Part shown: piece after piece, positions 1-6,391 of the stretch
Layout of the letters: each line of letters opens with the position of its first letter
How positions within the stretch are numbered: the first letter of the stretch is position 1
Source of the DNA: a virus
Virus record (IMG/VR): IMGVR_UViG_3300021142_000126
Span: 1-30,374 of that record
DNA: 30,374 nt
Reading direction: 5' to 3' (one strand)
Program-made: the position numbers and the translations under genes
Notes under the pieces: model-generated
Seen by the model: only the letters and a program-made list of their open reading frames with translations
The model's database searches: none
What the model was told of the DNA's origin: nothing

Positions 1-843
1 CGATTTGGTGCTAGAGGTGTTTCTAGTCTGGAAAGTTCTGCAATTGGTGGGGCCGCGCACCTCATCAATTTTATGGGTACTGATAACATTAATGGTCTTC
101 TTTTTGCAAGGGATTATTATAACGCTGGGGTTGCAGGATATAGCGTCTCAGCTATGGAACACTCCACTGTAACGTCTTGGGGTAAAGAAAATGAGTATGA
201 ATCGTATAGAAATATGATTAAACTCAATAAAGGGAAAACTATCTCTATCGTTAGTGATAGTTATAATATATTTGAAGCGTGTAAAGCATTTGGTACGGTT
301 TTAAAGCAAGATATTATTGATAATAATGTTAATCTAGTAATTCGTCCAGATAGTGGCAAACCATCTAAAATTGTAGAGCAATGTTTAAAAATTGTTGATG
401 AATATTTTGGGCATACTGTGAATAGTAAAGGATTTAAAGTTTTGAATAACGTTAAAATTCTTCAAGGAGATGGTATTGATCATGATAGTATAGATGAAAT
501 TCTTTATTTTGCTGATGCTTCTGGATATAGTTCTGATAATATTCTGTTTGGGCAAGGAGGAGCATTACTTCAGCAAGTAAATAGAGATACTCTTAAATTT
601 GCTATGAAATGTTCTGCTATATGTGTAAATGGAAAGTGGAGGGATGTGTTTAAAGATCCAATCACTGATTCTGGAAAATCGTCTAAAAAAGGTAGAGTTA
701 CGTTATATAAAGATAACCAAGGTATGTATCAATCTGGTGTGGAAGATTGGCCTAAATCTGAACTAATTACTATTTTTATAGATGGTAAATTGTTAGTAGA
801 TCAATCTTTTGATCAAATTAGGTATAGGAGTAATGTACATTAA
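1..843 (+). CDS. nadV: Nicotinamide phosphoribosyltransferase, 3' part
   Basis: The reading frame is open from base 1, so the 5' half lies outside the window and the ATG at 73 is internal; about 280 C-terminal residues of a roughly 490-residue family are present. Family members condense nicotinamide with PRPP to give NMN, the first step of NAD salvage. Seen in order: FGARGVSS (active-site Phe and Arg region), GTDNI (substrate Asp), GYSVSAMEHST (catalytic His region), VSDSYNIFEAC, IRPDSG (phosphate/ribose Arg and Asp), LQGDGID, FGQGGALLQ and FKDPITDSGKSSKKGR near the C-terminus. All recognisable active-site blocks are intact, so the enzyme is probably functional. It is transcribed towards the capsid gene and ends in a shared terminator. 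T4-like phages such as KVP40 carry NAD-salvage genes; the role is probably to keep NAD available during infection (inference). Confidence 0.92.
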   Translation, partial: RFGARGVSSLESSAIGGAAHLINFMGTDNINGLLFARDYYNAGVAGYSVSAMEHSTVTSWGKENEYESYRNMIKLNKGKTISIVSDSYNIFEACKAFGTVLKQDIIDNNVNLVIRPDSGKPSKIVEQCLKIVDEYFGHTVNSKGFKVLNNVKILQGDGIDHDSIDEILYFADASGYSSDNILFGQGGALLQQVNRDTLKFAMKCSAICVNGKWRDVFKDPITDSGKSSKKGRVTLYKDNQGMYQSGVEDWPKSELITIFIDGKLLVDQSFDQIRYRSNVH

Positions 844-876
844 CTATAATTAATTTATCTTATTATTGAAGTAAAT

Positions 877-900
877 AAAAAAGGGGCCGAAGCCCCTTTT
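877..900. terminator. Bidirectional intrinsic terminator
   Basis: GGGGC at 883-887 pairs with GCCCC at 892-896 around a four-base loop, flanked by six A at 877-882 and four T at 897-900. Read on the minus strand the loop is the very stable C(UUCG)G tetraloop followed by six U, the stronger direction, ending the gp23 transcript. On the plus strand it ends the nadV transcript with four T. It is the only hairpin in the 83-base gap between the convergent genes. Confidence 0.8.
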
Positions 901-926
901 ATCAACAACGTAAGTAGTTGATTTAC

Positions 927-2264
927 TTACATTATATTGCGAACAGTAAAAATACGATAATACACATTCTTACGAGCGTTTAGAGCACCACCACCGATTC
1001 CAGATCCAGAACCGTTATCAGCACCTTCAGCAAAAGGATTTGCTACCATGCCATAACGAGTCTTGAAACCAATCTTAGGTTGGAAGGTAGCAGGATCTAC
1101 CGCACGAACCATCTGGAGAGGAACATAAGGACAATAGAACAGACCAGCATCATAAGGAGATGTACCCTTATAACCAACGGTAACAAGTTCAGTATTGTTG
1201 ATCATACCACCGAAGTAAGGATCGATATAAACCTTAATACGGCCATGTAACATACCAGCAAAAGTATTACCAGTATCGTCTACTTGTAGATCTGCAGAAA
1301 GCGCAGGGGTGTAAGAAAGAACACCAGCCATTGCAAGAGCAGAAGCTACGTCAGAAGAAACGATAAGGATATTGCCTTTCCCTCTACGTGTTTCTTTCGC
1401 AATCGCGTTGCATTCACGTTCAATCTGATAGATCAGACCCTTGAAACGTTCAACAGACCAACGACCATTAGAATCGGTGTCAAGATCGAATACACCAGGA
1501 GTAACAGTACCCCATTGTGCACCTGGCTTAGCAACTGTGTAGATAGTACGAATAACTTCACGGTTGATTTCAGCAAGGATTTCAGTAGAAAGGATGTTAG
1601 AAAGTTCAGTTTCTGCATCCAGACCATGAATAGCCTTGAGGTCTTGCGCTAATTCTAGCGAATATTCTGCCTTTAATGCGCGGGTATTCGCAGTAACAGT
1701 AACTTTGTCGATAGACAGAGCCATTTCTGGGAATACAACAGCACCACTTCCTAAAACTTCACCAGCGTTAGTGGACATACCACGACCAGTAGTAAATGCA
1801 CCGCTGTTAGCAACGTTAGCAACTGGGTTATTAGAAGTATCAGAGCCACCAGCGTTACCAGTAGTACCAACAATACCAGAGAAGATGGTATTAGCTTCGT
1901 AATAGAAAGCTTCAGGACCAGTCATTCCGCTATTGATTGGGTTAGAGTAACGTGAACGCAATGCGAAAATTAACCCAGTAGGACCAGACATTGGCTGTAC
2001 ACCAGCAACGTCATAAGCGATCAGGTTAGGAAGCGCACGGCGAACGAGACTGATAAGGATTGGATCGAAGTTAGAAACTGCAGAACCAGTAACGTTGGTT
2101 GGTGCGGTTTCGTTGATTGCCATCCTTTCAGATTCCATAGCAGCCTGTTGGTTCTCAAGAACCATAGCAGTAACTGCTCTCTTATAAGGATCTTTAATTG
2201 GGTCGAGTTCTGGATGGTCCAGAACAGGTGACCACTTATTAACTACACTTTCGTCTAAGTACAT
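927..2264 (-). CDS. 23: Major capsid protein gp23
   Basis: 445-residue precursor of the T4-type hexameric capsid protein (HK97 fold by family; T4 gp23 is 521 residues). Diagnostic stretches are APTNVTGSAVSNFDPILI and YDVAGVQPMSGPTGLIFA just after the N-terminal propeptide. The sequence MAINE at residues 48-52 fits the prohead protease consensus (I/L-x-E), so maturation probably cuts after Glu52, directly before the conserved TAPTN. The C-terminus KIGFKTRYGMVANPFAEG is also typical. The start ATG at 2264 has a GGGGTAA ribosome-binding sequence about 10 bases upstream. The gene follows the scaffold gene by 26 bases, with no exact late promoter in that gap, so it is probably read from the promoter at 3688-3695. 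No separate vertex protein gene (gp24) is visible here. Confidence 0.97.
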   Translation of the reverse strand: MYLDESVVNKWSPVLDHPELDPIKDPYKRAVTAMVLENQQAAMESERMAINETAPTNVTGSAVSNFDPILISLVRRALPNLIAYDVAGVQPMSGPTGLIFALRSRYSNPINSGMTGPEAFYYEANTIFSGIVGTTGNAGGSDTSNNPVANVANSGAFTTGRGMSTNAGEVLGSGAVVFPEMALSIDKVTVTANTRALKAEYSLELAQDLKAIHGLDAETELSNILSTEILAEINREVIRTIYTVAKPGAQWGTVTPGVFDLDTDSNGRWSVERFKGLIYQIERECNAIAKETRRGKGNILIVSSDVASALAMAGVLSYTPALSADLQVDDTGNTFAGMLHGRIKVYIDPYFGGMINNTELVTVGYKGTSPYDAGLFYCPYVPLQMVRAVDPATFQPKIGFKTRYGMVANPFAEGADNGSGSGIGGGALNARKNVYYRIFTVRNIM

Positions 2265-2290
2265 TTGAGATTACCCCTTTTTTGTTTTTA

Positions 2291-3658
2291 TTAAAATTTA
2301 TTTAATTGTGCAATTTTCTTAGCGTAAGAATCGATTAACGGATCAACTGCTTTAGTTGAAGTATCTTCATCGAATTCAATTTCTTCATTTAAAGCTTCAG
2401 AAGTAGCAGGAACAATACCAGCATTAGATGGGAAATAAGATTCCTTAATAATACCAAGCTTGTTAGCAAAATCTTCATTAGACTTAAATTCAACATTTTC
2501 TGCTAAAGACTTAATCTTTTCGCTTTGAGAAAGAGTTAATCCTTCGCAGATATTGTGAATAACGTCTTGCTTTTTATGCTCAGCGATCTGGTGTTTAAAT
2601 TCGACATTCTTGTTGATTTCTTCGTTAAGCTTAGTTTCTAATGATTCAACCTTTTCAACTAATCCTTCAACTAAGTCAACTTTTTCTTCTGGAACGTCGA
2701 TATAATGTTCAACAAACACATCGCGTAATGCTCCGATGAAATCTTCTGCGATTTCTGTGCGAAGTCCTTTAGTGACGGCTAATTCGTTTTCAGCCATCCA
2801 ATTTTCTACAACGTAATCAAGATAAGAGTCCATCTTTGTAGCTAAATCTTCAACGATGGTAGCTACAGCTGATTCAAATTCAGCAGCATAGCTTTCTTCT
2901 AATTCAACCTTGATATCGTCAACTCTTGTTTGTACTGCAGCTTCAAAAATAACAGCAGCTTTATCTTTAAATTCTTCAGAGAGAGTTTCTCCAGAGAAAA
3001 GAGCGTCCATGTCTTCTTTTACTTTAACAGAATGTTCTTTCTTTTTAGCTTCTTTAGTTTTTTCAGAACATTCAGCTTCTGATTCTTCGTACATATAGTC
3101 GATTGCATCAGTCTTTGACATGCCATACTTTTCTGCAAATACGGATTCTTCCATATTTTCAATATCGTCAAGCACTTCTTCTTCTGAAGCTTCTTCTGTT
3201 TCGAAATCTTCATCTTCTTCTGATTCGGGAACATAAGGCTTAACTGCTCCTTTATTGGTGAAACCAACTTCAGAATGAGTCTTACTCTTCTTACGATCAA
3301 CGAGATTTTTATCGTGCGGAGATGCTTCGATTTCGCTAGCAATAGCAGAAGGCATTAAATCCTTGCGTCCGTCTGTTTGTTCTGGTTGTGTAGGCAGCTT
3401 TTCCATTGGCTCACCTTTACCAAGACCAGGATAAGAAGTTTGCTTAACGAGACTAGCTGGATCTTTGTATGCTTGAGCGTCATTTTCGCCAGCCTTACCT
3501 AAATCTTGTTCGCCTTGTTCATCAGCAGTGATTTTCTTGCCTTGTCCGAACTTGTCTTGCTTTGCATTTTTGCTTGCAATATTGCCATTAAAAATCTGCT
3601 CAGCTGATTCTTCTTTTAGAATAGCAGCAGCAGCATCAGATAACTTTAAATTAGCCAT
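2291..3658 (-). CDS. 22: Prohead core scaffold protein gp22
   Basis: 455 residues, highly charged and rich in Glu and Lys, with long predicted helices/coiled coils. It lies between gp21 and gp23 as in T4. The region from about residue 213 (EDMDALFSGETLSEEF, KAAVIFEAAVQTRV) to the C-terminus SYAKKIAQLNKF matches the usual gp22 pattern of an acidic helical core protein. T4 gp22 is 269 residues; the extra length is an N-terminal segment of about 210 residues with an acidic run at 145-172. Scaffold cores assemble inside the prohead and are then digested by gp21. IEFDE at 427-431 near the C-terminus resembles the repeated motif in the core polyprotein at 5358-6359. The start has a GGGAG ribosome-binding site and a late promoter upstream. 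Confidence 0.87.
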   Translation of the reverse strand: MANLKLSDAAAAILKEESAEQIFNGNIASKNAKQDKFGQGKKITADEQGEQDLGKAGENDAQAYKDPASLVKQTSYPGLGKGEPMEKLPTQPEQTDGRKDLMPSAIASEIEASPHDKNLVDRKKSKTHSEVGFTNKGAVKPYVPESEEDEDFETEEASEEEVLDDIENMEESVFAEKYGMSKTDAIDYMYEESEAECSEKTKEAKKKEHSVKVKEDMDALFSGETLSEEFKDKAAVIFEAAVQTRVDDIKVELEESYAAEFESAVATIVEDLATKMDSYLDYVVENWMAENELAVTKGLRTEIAEDFIGALRDVFVEHYIDVPEEKVDLVEGLVEKVESLETKLNEEINKNVEFKHQIAEHKKQDVIHNICEGLTLSQSEKIKSLAENVEFKSNEDFANKLGIIKESYFPSNAGIVPATSEALNEEIEFDEDTSTKAVDPLIDSYAKKIAQLNKF

Positions 3659-3687
3659 TTAATTCTCCCTAATAGGTTTTATTATAT

Positions 3688-3695
3688 TATTTATA
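3688..3695 (-). promoter_or_regulatory. T4-type late promoter for genes 22-23
   Basis: Exact TATAAATA on the minus strand, 30 bases before the gp22 start, in the context TATAAATAATATAATAAAA that is nearly the same as at the gp18 promoter. In T4 this box is the only core element read by the gp55/gp33-modified polymerase. It probably drives scaffold and capsid genes together. Confidence 0.75.
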
Positions 3696-3708
3696 AAAAA
3701 TGAGTTTC

Positions 3709-4356
3709 TTAGAGTCTGTTGATATAATTTTCGAAAATTTGTAGCGCAACTCTTTCGATATCTTTTGAAGACGTTTTACGGATTATTTTTTGTGCTTGTT
3801 CTTTGTATTGTTCTGTCCAGCCTTTGCCTTCAACGAATACCCAATCAGCACCTTCGTAAATACCTTCAACATAACAAGAGATTCCAGATGGAGCTAAAAC
3901 TGCGTCAACTGTTGCAATAACAAAATCATCTTGAACAATTTTAATGCCATTTTGTCCTTCTTTGAGAGAACCTAATGCTCTTGAACTGCAACCGAAAGAT
4001 ACGCCACCTTCGATTAATGCAGACAATTCTTTACCAGCAGAAGTTTCTAAAACCTTTGCTTTGCCAATTACATCATTACCTTCGAATTTTAAGCTGGTAA
4101 TAAGATGCGAAACTTTATTTTCGGAAACTTTGGGAGTATCTTCGTGGCCTAAAGTACCAACTGCCCTGTTTTTTTCTACGAATTCTCTAGTGAAATTATT
4201 AACTGCATTTTCCATTACAGACATTGGATACATCCTACCATTTCTGTTAGGAGTTTCTGCTTGCATGAATGGACCAGTTATATAATGGTATTTTTTACCA
4301 TTATCTGATTCAGTAAGAATTTCGAAATTTTCGATATCCTCTATAAGTAATTTCAT
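3709..4356 (-). CDS. 21: Prohead maturation protease gp21
   Basis: 215 residues, matching T4 gp21 (212 residues), a serine protease that cuts capsid, scaffold and core proteins after assembly. Seen: the N-terminal part GPFMQAETPNRNGRMYP, the catalytic His in LGHED at His71, and the Ser block FGCSSRALG with Ser124 or Ser125 as probable nucleophile. GRMYP and SSRALG are typical of the family. The N-terminus carries LIEDIENFEILTE, ending in a consensus self-cleavage site (L-T-E, about residues 14-16); T4 gp21 is autoprocessed. A closely similar N-terminus occurs in the small protein at 4948-5358. It has its own late promoter at 4385-4392 and a modest AAGG ribosome-binding site. Confidence 0.93.
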   Translation of the reverse strand: MKLLIEDIENFEILTESDNGKKYHYITGPFMQAETPNRNGRMYPMSVMENAVNNFTREFVEKNRAVGTLGHEDTPKVSENKVSHLITSLKFEGNDVIGKAKVLETSAGKELSALIEGGVSFGCSSRALGSLKEGQNGIKIVQDDFVIATVDAVLAPSGISCYVEGIYEGADWVFVEGKGWTEQYKEQAQKIIRKTSSKDIERVALQIFENYINRL

Positions 4357-4384
4357 TTTAATGCCTTTTTAGTTATTATTAGTA

Positions 4385-4392
4385 TATTTATA
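4385..4392 (-). promoter_or_regulatory. T4-type late promoter for gene 21
   Basis: Exact TATAAATA on the minus strand, about 30 bases before the gp21 start codon and after the stop of the upstream gene at 4411. Confidence 0.75.
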
Positions 4393-4410
4393 AAATAGAC
4401 GTTTGTTAGA

Positions 4411-4944
4411 TTATTCGCCTGACATAATAACTAAATTAGTATTATTACCAATTGAAGTAACGTTAGCTCTGAAATATGCCCAACCTGGTTTAATGGTAAT
4501 GGCTGCCGTGTTTTGATCTACTGACGCGTGCGCTACATTACTTACTGGAATCCAATGAGTCTTGTCTAAAGATACTTCTACCACGTATGATGCTCCGTTT
4601 GCACCATTAACATATGACTGAATTATAGTGTCTGTACCTGTTGCTCTTGGTAAAGTTTGCTCTGCTTGTGGTCCAGATGTATTTGGTAAATATCCATTTA
4701 TTTCATAATTAGTAATATCATTATTATAATTTGAATATTTTACAGTAAATGTATTAGCAGAAATAACATTAGCGACTCCATAAGAAGCCCCATATGATAT
4801 ATTAGATACTAATGATACGTATAATCCAGTCCATACATTATGATTAACTGGTGTCACTATAGTAATTACACTATTAGCAGTATCATATGTATACGACTGA
4901 ATTGGGTAATATTGTTTTATGTATTTTACTCTTGATAACGACAT
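4411..4944 (-). CDS. Beta-rich virion protein of unknown function
   Basis: 177 residues, not confidently assigned. The composition (many Ser, Thr, Asn, Val, Tyr; few charges; no membrane segment) is that of a beta-sandwich virion protein. Two parts can be seen: residues 1-90 with alternating hydrophobic strands (NSVITIVTPVNHNVWTG), and residues 100-177 (ATGTDTIIQSYVNGA, YVVEVSLDKTHWIPVS, TIKPGWAYFRANVTSI). The second part reads like the small beta domains found in phage decoration or fibre proteins. It sits in the prohead gene block, 3 bases after the upstream gene stops, so it is probably cotranscribed with the core genes. A head decoration or head-fibre role is inference only. Confidence 0.6.
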   Translation of the reverse strand: MSLSRVKYIKQYYPIQSYTYDTANSVITIVTPVNHNVWTGLYVSLVSNISYGASYGVANVISANTFTVKYSNYNNDITNYEINGYLPNTSGPQAEQTLPRATGTDTIIQSYVNGANGASYVVEVSLDKTHWIPVSNVAHASVDQNTAAITIKPGWAYFRANVTSIGNNTNLVIMSGE

Positions 4945-4947
4945 GAG

Positions 4948-5358
4948 TTAGTCCTTATTATTGTTTAGTTTTGAATACTTTAAAGCATTCAGAAAATTAA
5001 CATCGCTTTCTTGAATGTAATCTAAAAATTCTTCTTTTTCTTCTGTGGATTCATATAGAGATAGAATTAACTCAGCACAAGTTAAGTCGATATTTAATGT
5101 GCTTTGATCGTTAAATGTTATTTCTTCTACGTCTTCTATTAATTTTAATTGCTCTACAATATTGCATTCTTCTGAAATAATTCCTTCTTTGCCATACACA
5201 AAAGAAAAATACTTCTTAATTGTTGGGCAAAAATATAATGCAACTTTTTGTCCGTTAGGAAATTGTTGAACGTTTTTTAGCTGAAGCATCAATTGAGATG
5301 GTGCTTCAGCTATATTTTTCTTCTCAGAAAGAATTTCGATATCTTCTATAAGAGACAT
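4948..5358 (-). CDS. Small acidic prohead-region protein, unknown
   Basis: 136 residues, acidic, with no recognised domain. The N-terminus MSLIEDIEILSE resembles that of gp21 (LIEDIENFEILTE) and ends in L-S-E, a match to the prohead protease consensus, so removal of about 12 residues by gp21 is plausible. The middle (QKVALYFCPTIKKYFSFVYG) suggests a compact mixed domain and the last 40 residues are mostly helical and charged. Its ATG overlaps the stop of the upstream core polyprotein (TAATG, shared base 5358), a translational-coupling arrangement. Position and terminal motif suggest an internal head protein; this is inference. Confidence 0.6.
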   Translation of the reverse strand: MSLIEDIEILSEKKNIAEAPSQLMLQLKNVQQFPNGQKVALYFCPTIKKYFSFVYGKEGIISEECNIVEQLKLIEDVEEITFNDQSTLNIDLTCAELILSLYESTEEKEEFLDYIQESDVNFLNALKYSKLNNNKD

Positions 5359-6359
5359 TATTTTGCCTTTTTAGCCGCGTAATATGAACCAAGAGCCATT
5401 TGAATACGTTCTTTCTTAGATTTTCCAGCAAACTTTGGATTCTTTGAATGTACGAAATCGTGAATATACTTCTCTGCACCCATCGAAGGATCTAAAGTTT
5501 CATCAATCTCAATACTTTCTGCAATAGAATATTGATGAGGATGTAAAGTTAGAGGTAATGTTTCGGGCCACTCGGGATGTTTTACTAAAAGTGGGCCTGA
5601 TTCAGATCCACTAATAACTTTTAATTTTTTCCCATGAAGATCCGGATGAGCAGGTACATTAACGATTACATGACTAAAAGAAGGTTTATTTTTTTCGCCA
5701 TCTTTATCGCAAGAAGAACACATTTCATCAATCTCAATATTTTCGCCAATGGTCTTATCAACCATGACAGAGTTATTCTTGGATACCCGCATCACTTTTA
5801 AACCATGCTTTTTAGCCATACCATGAGCATCATTAACCGCTGACTTATCACTGTCTGCATTGATTAACATTTTACCAACCCATTCTCCTGATTCTGGATT
5901 AGAAAAATGCACTGTGTGTGTATGCATAGTATGTTCGTCTAACTCGATATCTTCAAACGCAAGTTTATTGGTTGCTTTTGCAATACCTGCTGATCTCTTT
6001 TCTCTTTTTTCAATATGTTTACCTGTCTTGGCATATTCTCCGTGTTGAGAACTCTTACTAGCAAGTCCAGAATGTGTTATTGCGGATTTATTTGCTTTTA
6101 CGATATATGAGCCAAGAGTTTTCTTAGAAATTTCATCTAATTGTTCTTCATCAAGATCGAAATCTTCAAGTTCTATGTCATCTTCTTCAGATTCTTCTTC
6201 TGATTCAGCAACAGGGTTGAACATATTTTGTGCAACTTCAGCTTTCTTAGCTTCAATTGCTCCTAATACTTTATCTCTGATGGCAGATTCTAAACTGGCT
6301 GTCATATCAGATAATTTACCATCTAGTGCATATTCAACTGCGTCTCTTACTTTTGACAT
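5358..6359 (-). CDS. Modular prohead core polyprotein (gp67/gp68 position)
   Basis: 333 residues in the place between gp20 and gp21 where T4 keeps the small core genes 67 and 68. Four near-identical acidic motifs recur at similar spacing: DIELED (61-66), DIELDE (137-142), NIEIDE (207-212) and SIEIDE (282-287). Each contains I/L-x-E, the cleavage consensus of T4 gp21. They divide the protein into an N-terminal helical acidic piece and four modules: 67-136 (SKKTLGSYIVKANKSA), 143-206 (HTVHFSNPESGEWVGKM, then a helix and strand), 213-281 (starting CSSC, then a small beta domain) and 288-333 (KFAGKSKKERIQMALGSYY, basic helix). The simplest reading is a core protein digested into peptides that stay in the head. 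It has a CGGAG ribosome-binding site 6-10 bases before its ATG. Confidence 0.65.
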   Translation of the reverse strand: MSKVRDAVEYALDGKLSDMTASLESAIRDKVLGAIEAKKAEVAQNMFNPVAESEEESEEDDIELEDFDLDEEQLDEISKKTLGSYIVKANKSAITHSGLASKSSQHGEYAKTGKHIEKREKRSAGIAKATNKLAFEDIELDEHTMHTHTVHFSNPESGEWVGKMLINADSDKSAVNDAHGMAKKHGLKVMRVSKNNSVMVDKTIGENIEIDEMCSSCDKDGEKNKPSFSHVIVNVPAHPDLHGKKLKVISGSESGPLLVKHPEWPETLPLTLHPHQYSIAESIEIDETLDPSMGAEKYIHDFVHSKNPKFAGKSKKERIQMALGSYYAAKKAK

Positions 6360-6383
6360 TTGGTTTCTCCGATTTTAATATAT

Positions 6384-6391
6384 TATTTATT
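6384..6391 (-). promoter_or_regulatory. Variant late promoter upstream of the core genes
   Basis: AATAAATA on the minus strand, one base from TATAAATA, overlapping the portal stop codon. The following bases (AATATATTAAAA) match those downstream of the exact boxes at the gp18 and gp22 promoters, which supports a weaker member of the same set. Confidence 0.4.

Noticed and set aside
1433-1902. Short frames inside the capsid gene on both strands
   Set aside because: They lie wholly within the conserved gp23 frame, have no ribosome-binding site and show no recognisable protein pattern.
3019-3342. A 107-codon frame inside the scaffold gene
   Set aside because: Lys/Leu-rich shadow of the Glu-rich gp22 frame; no independent start signal.
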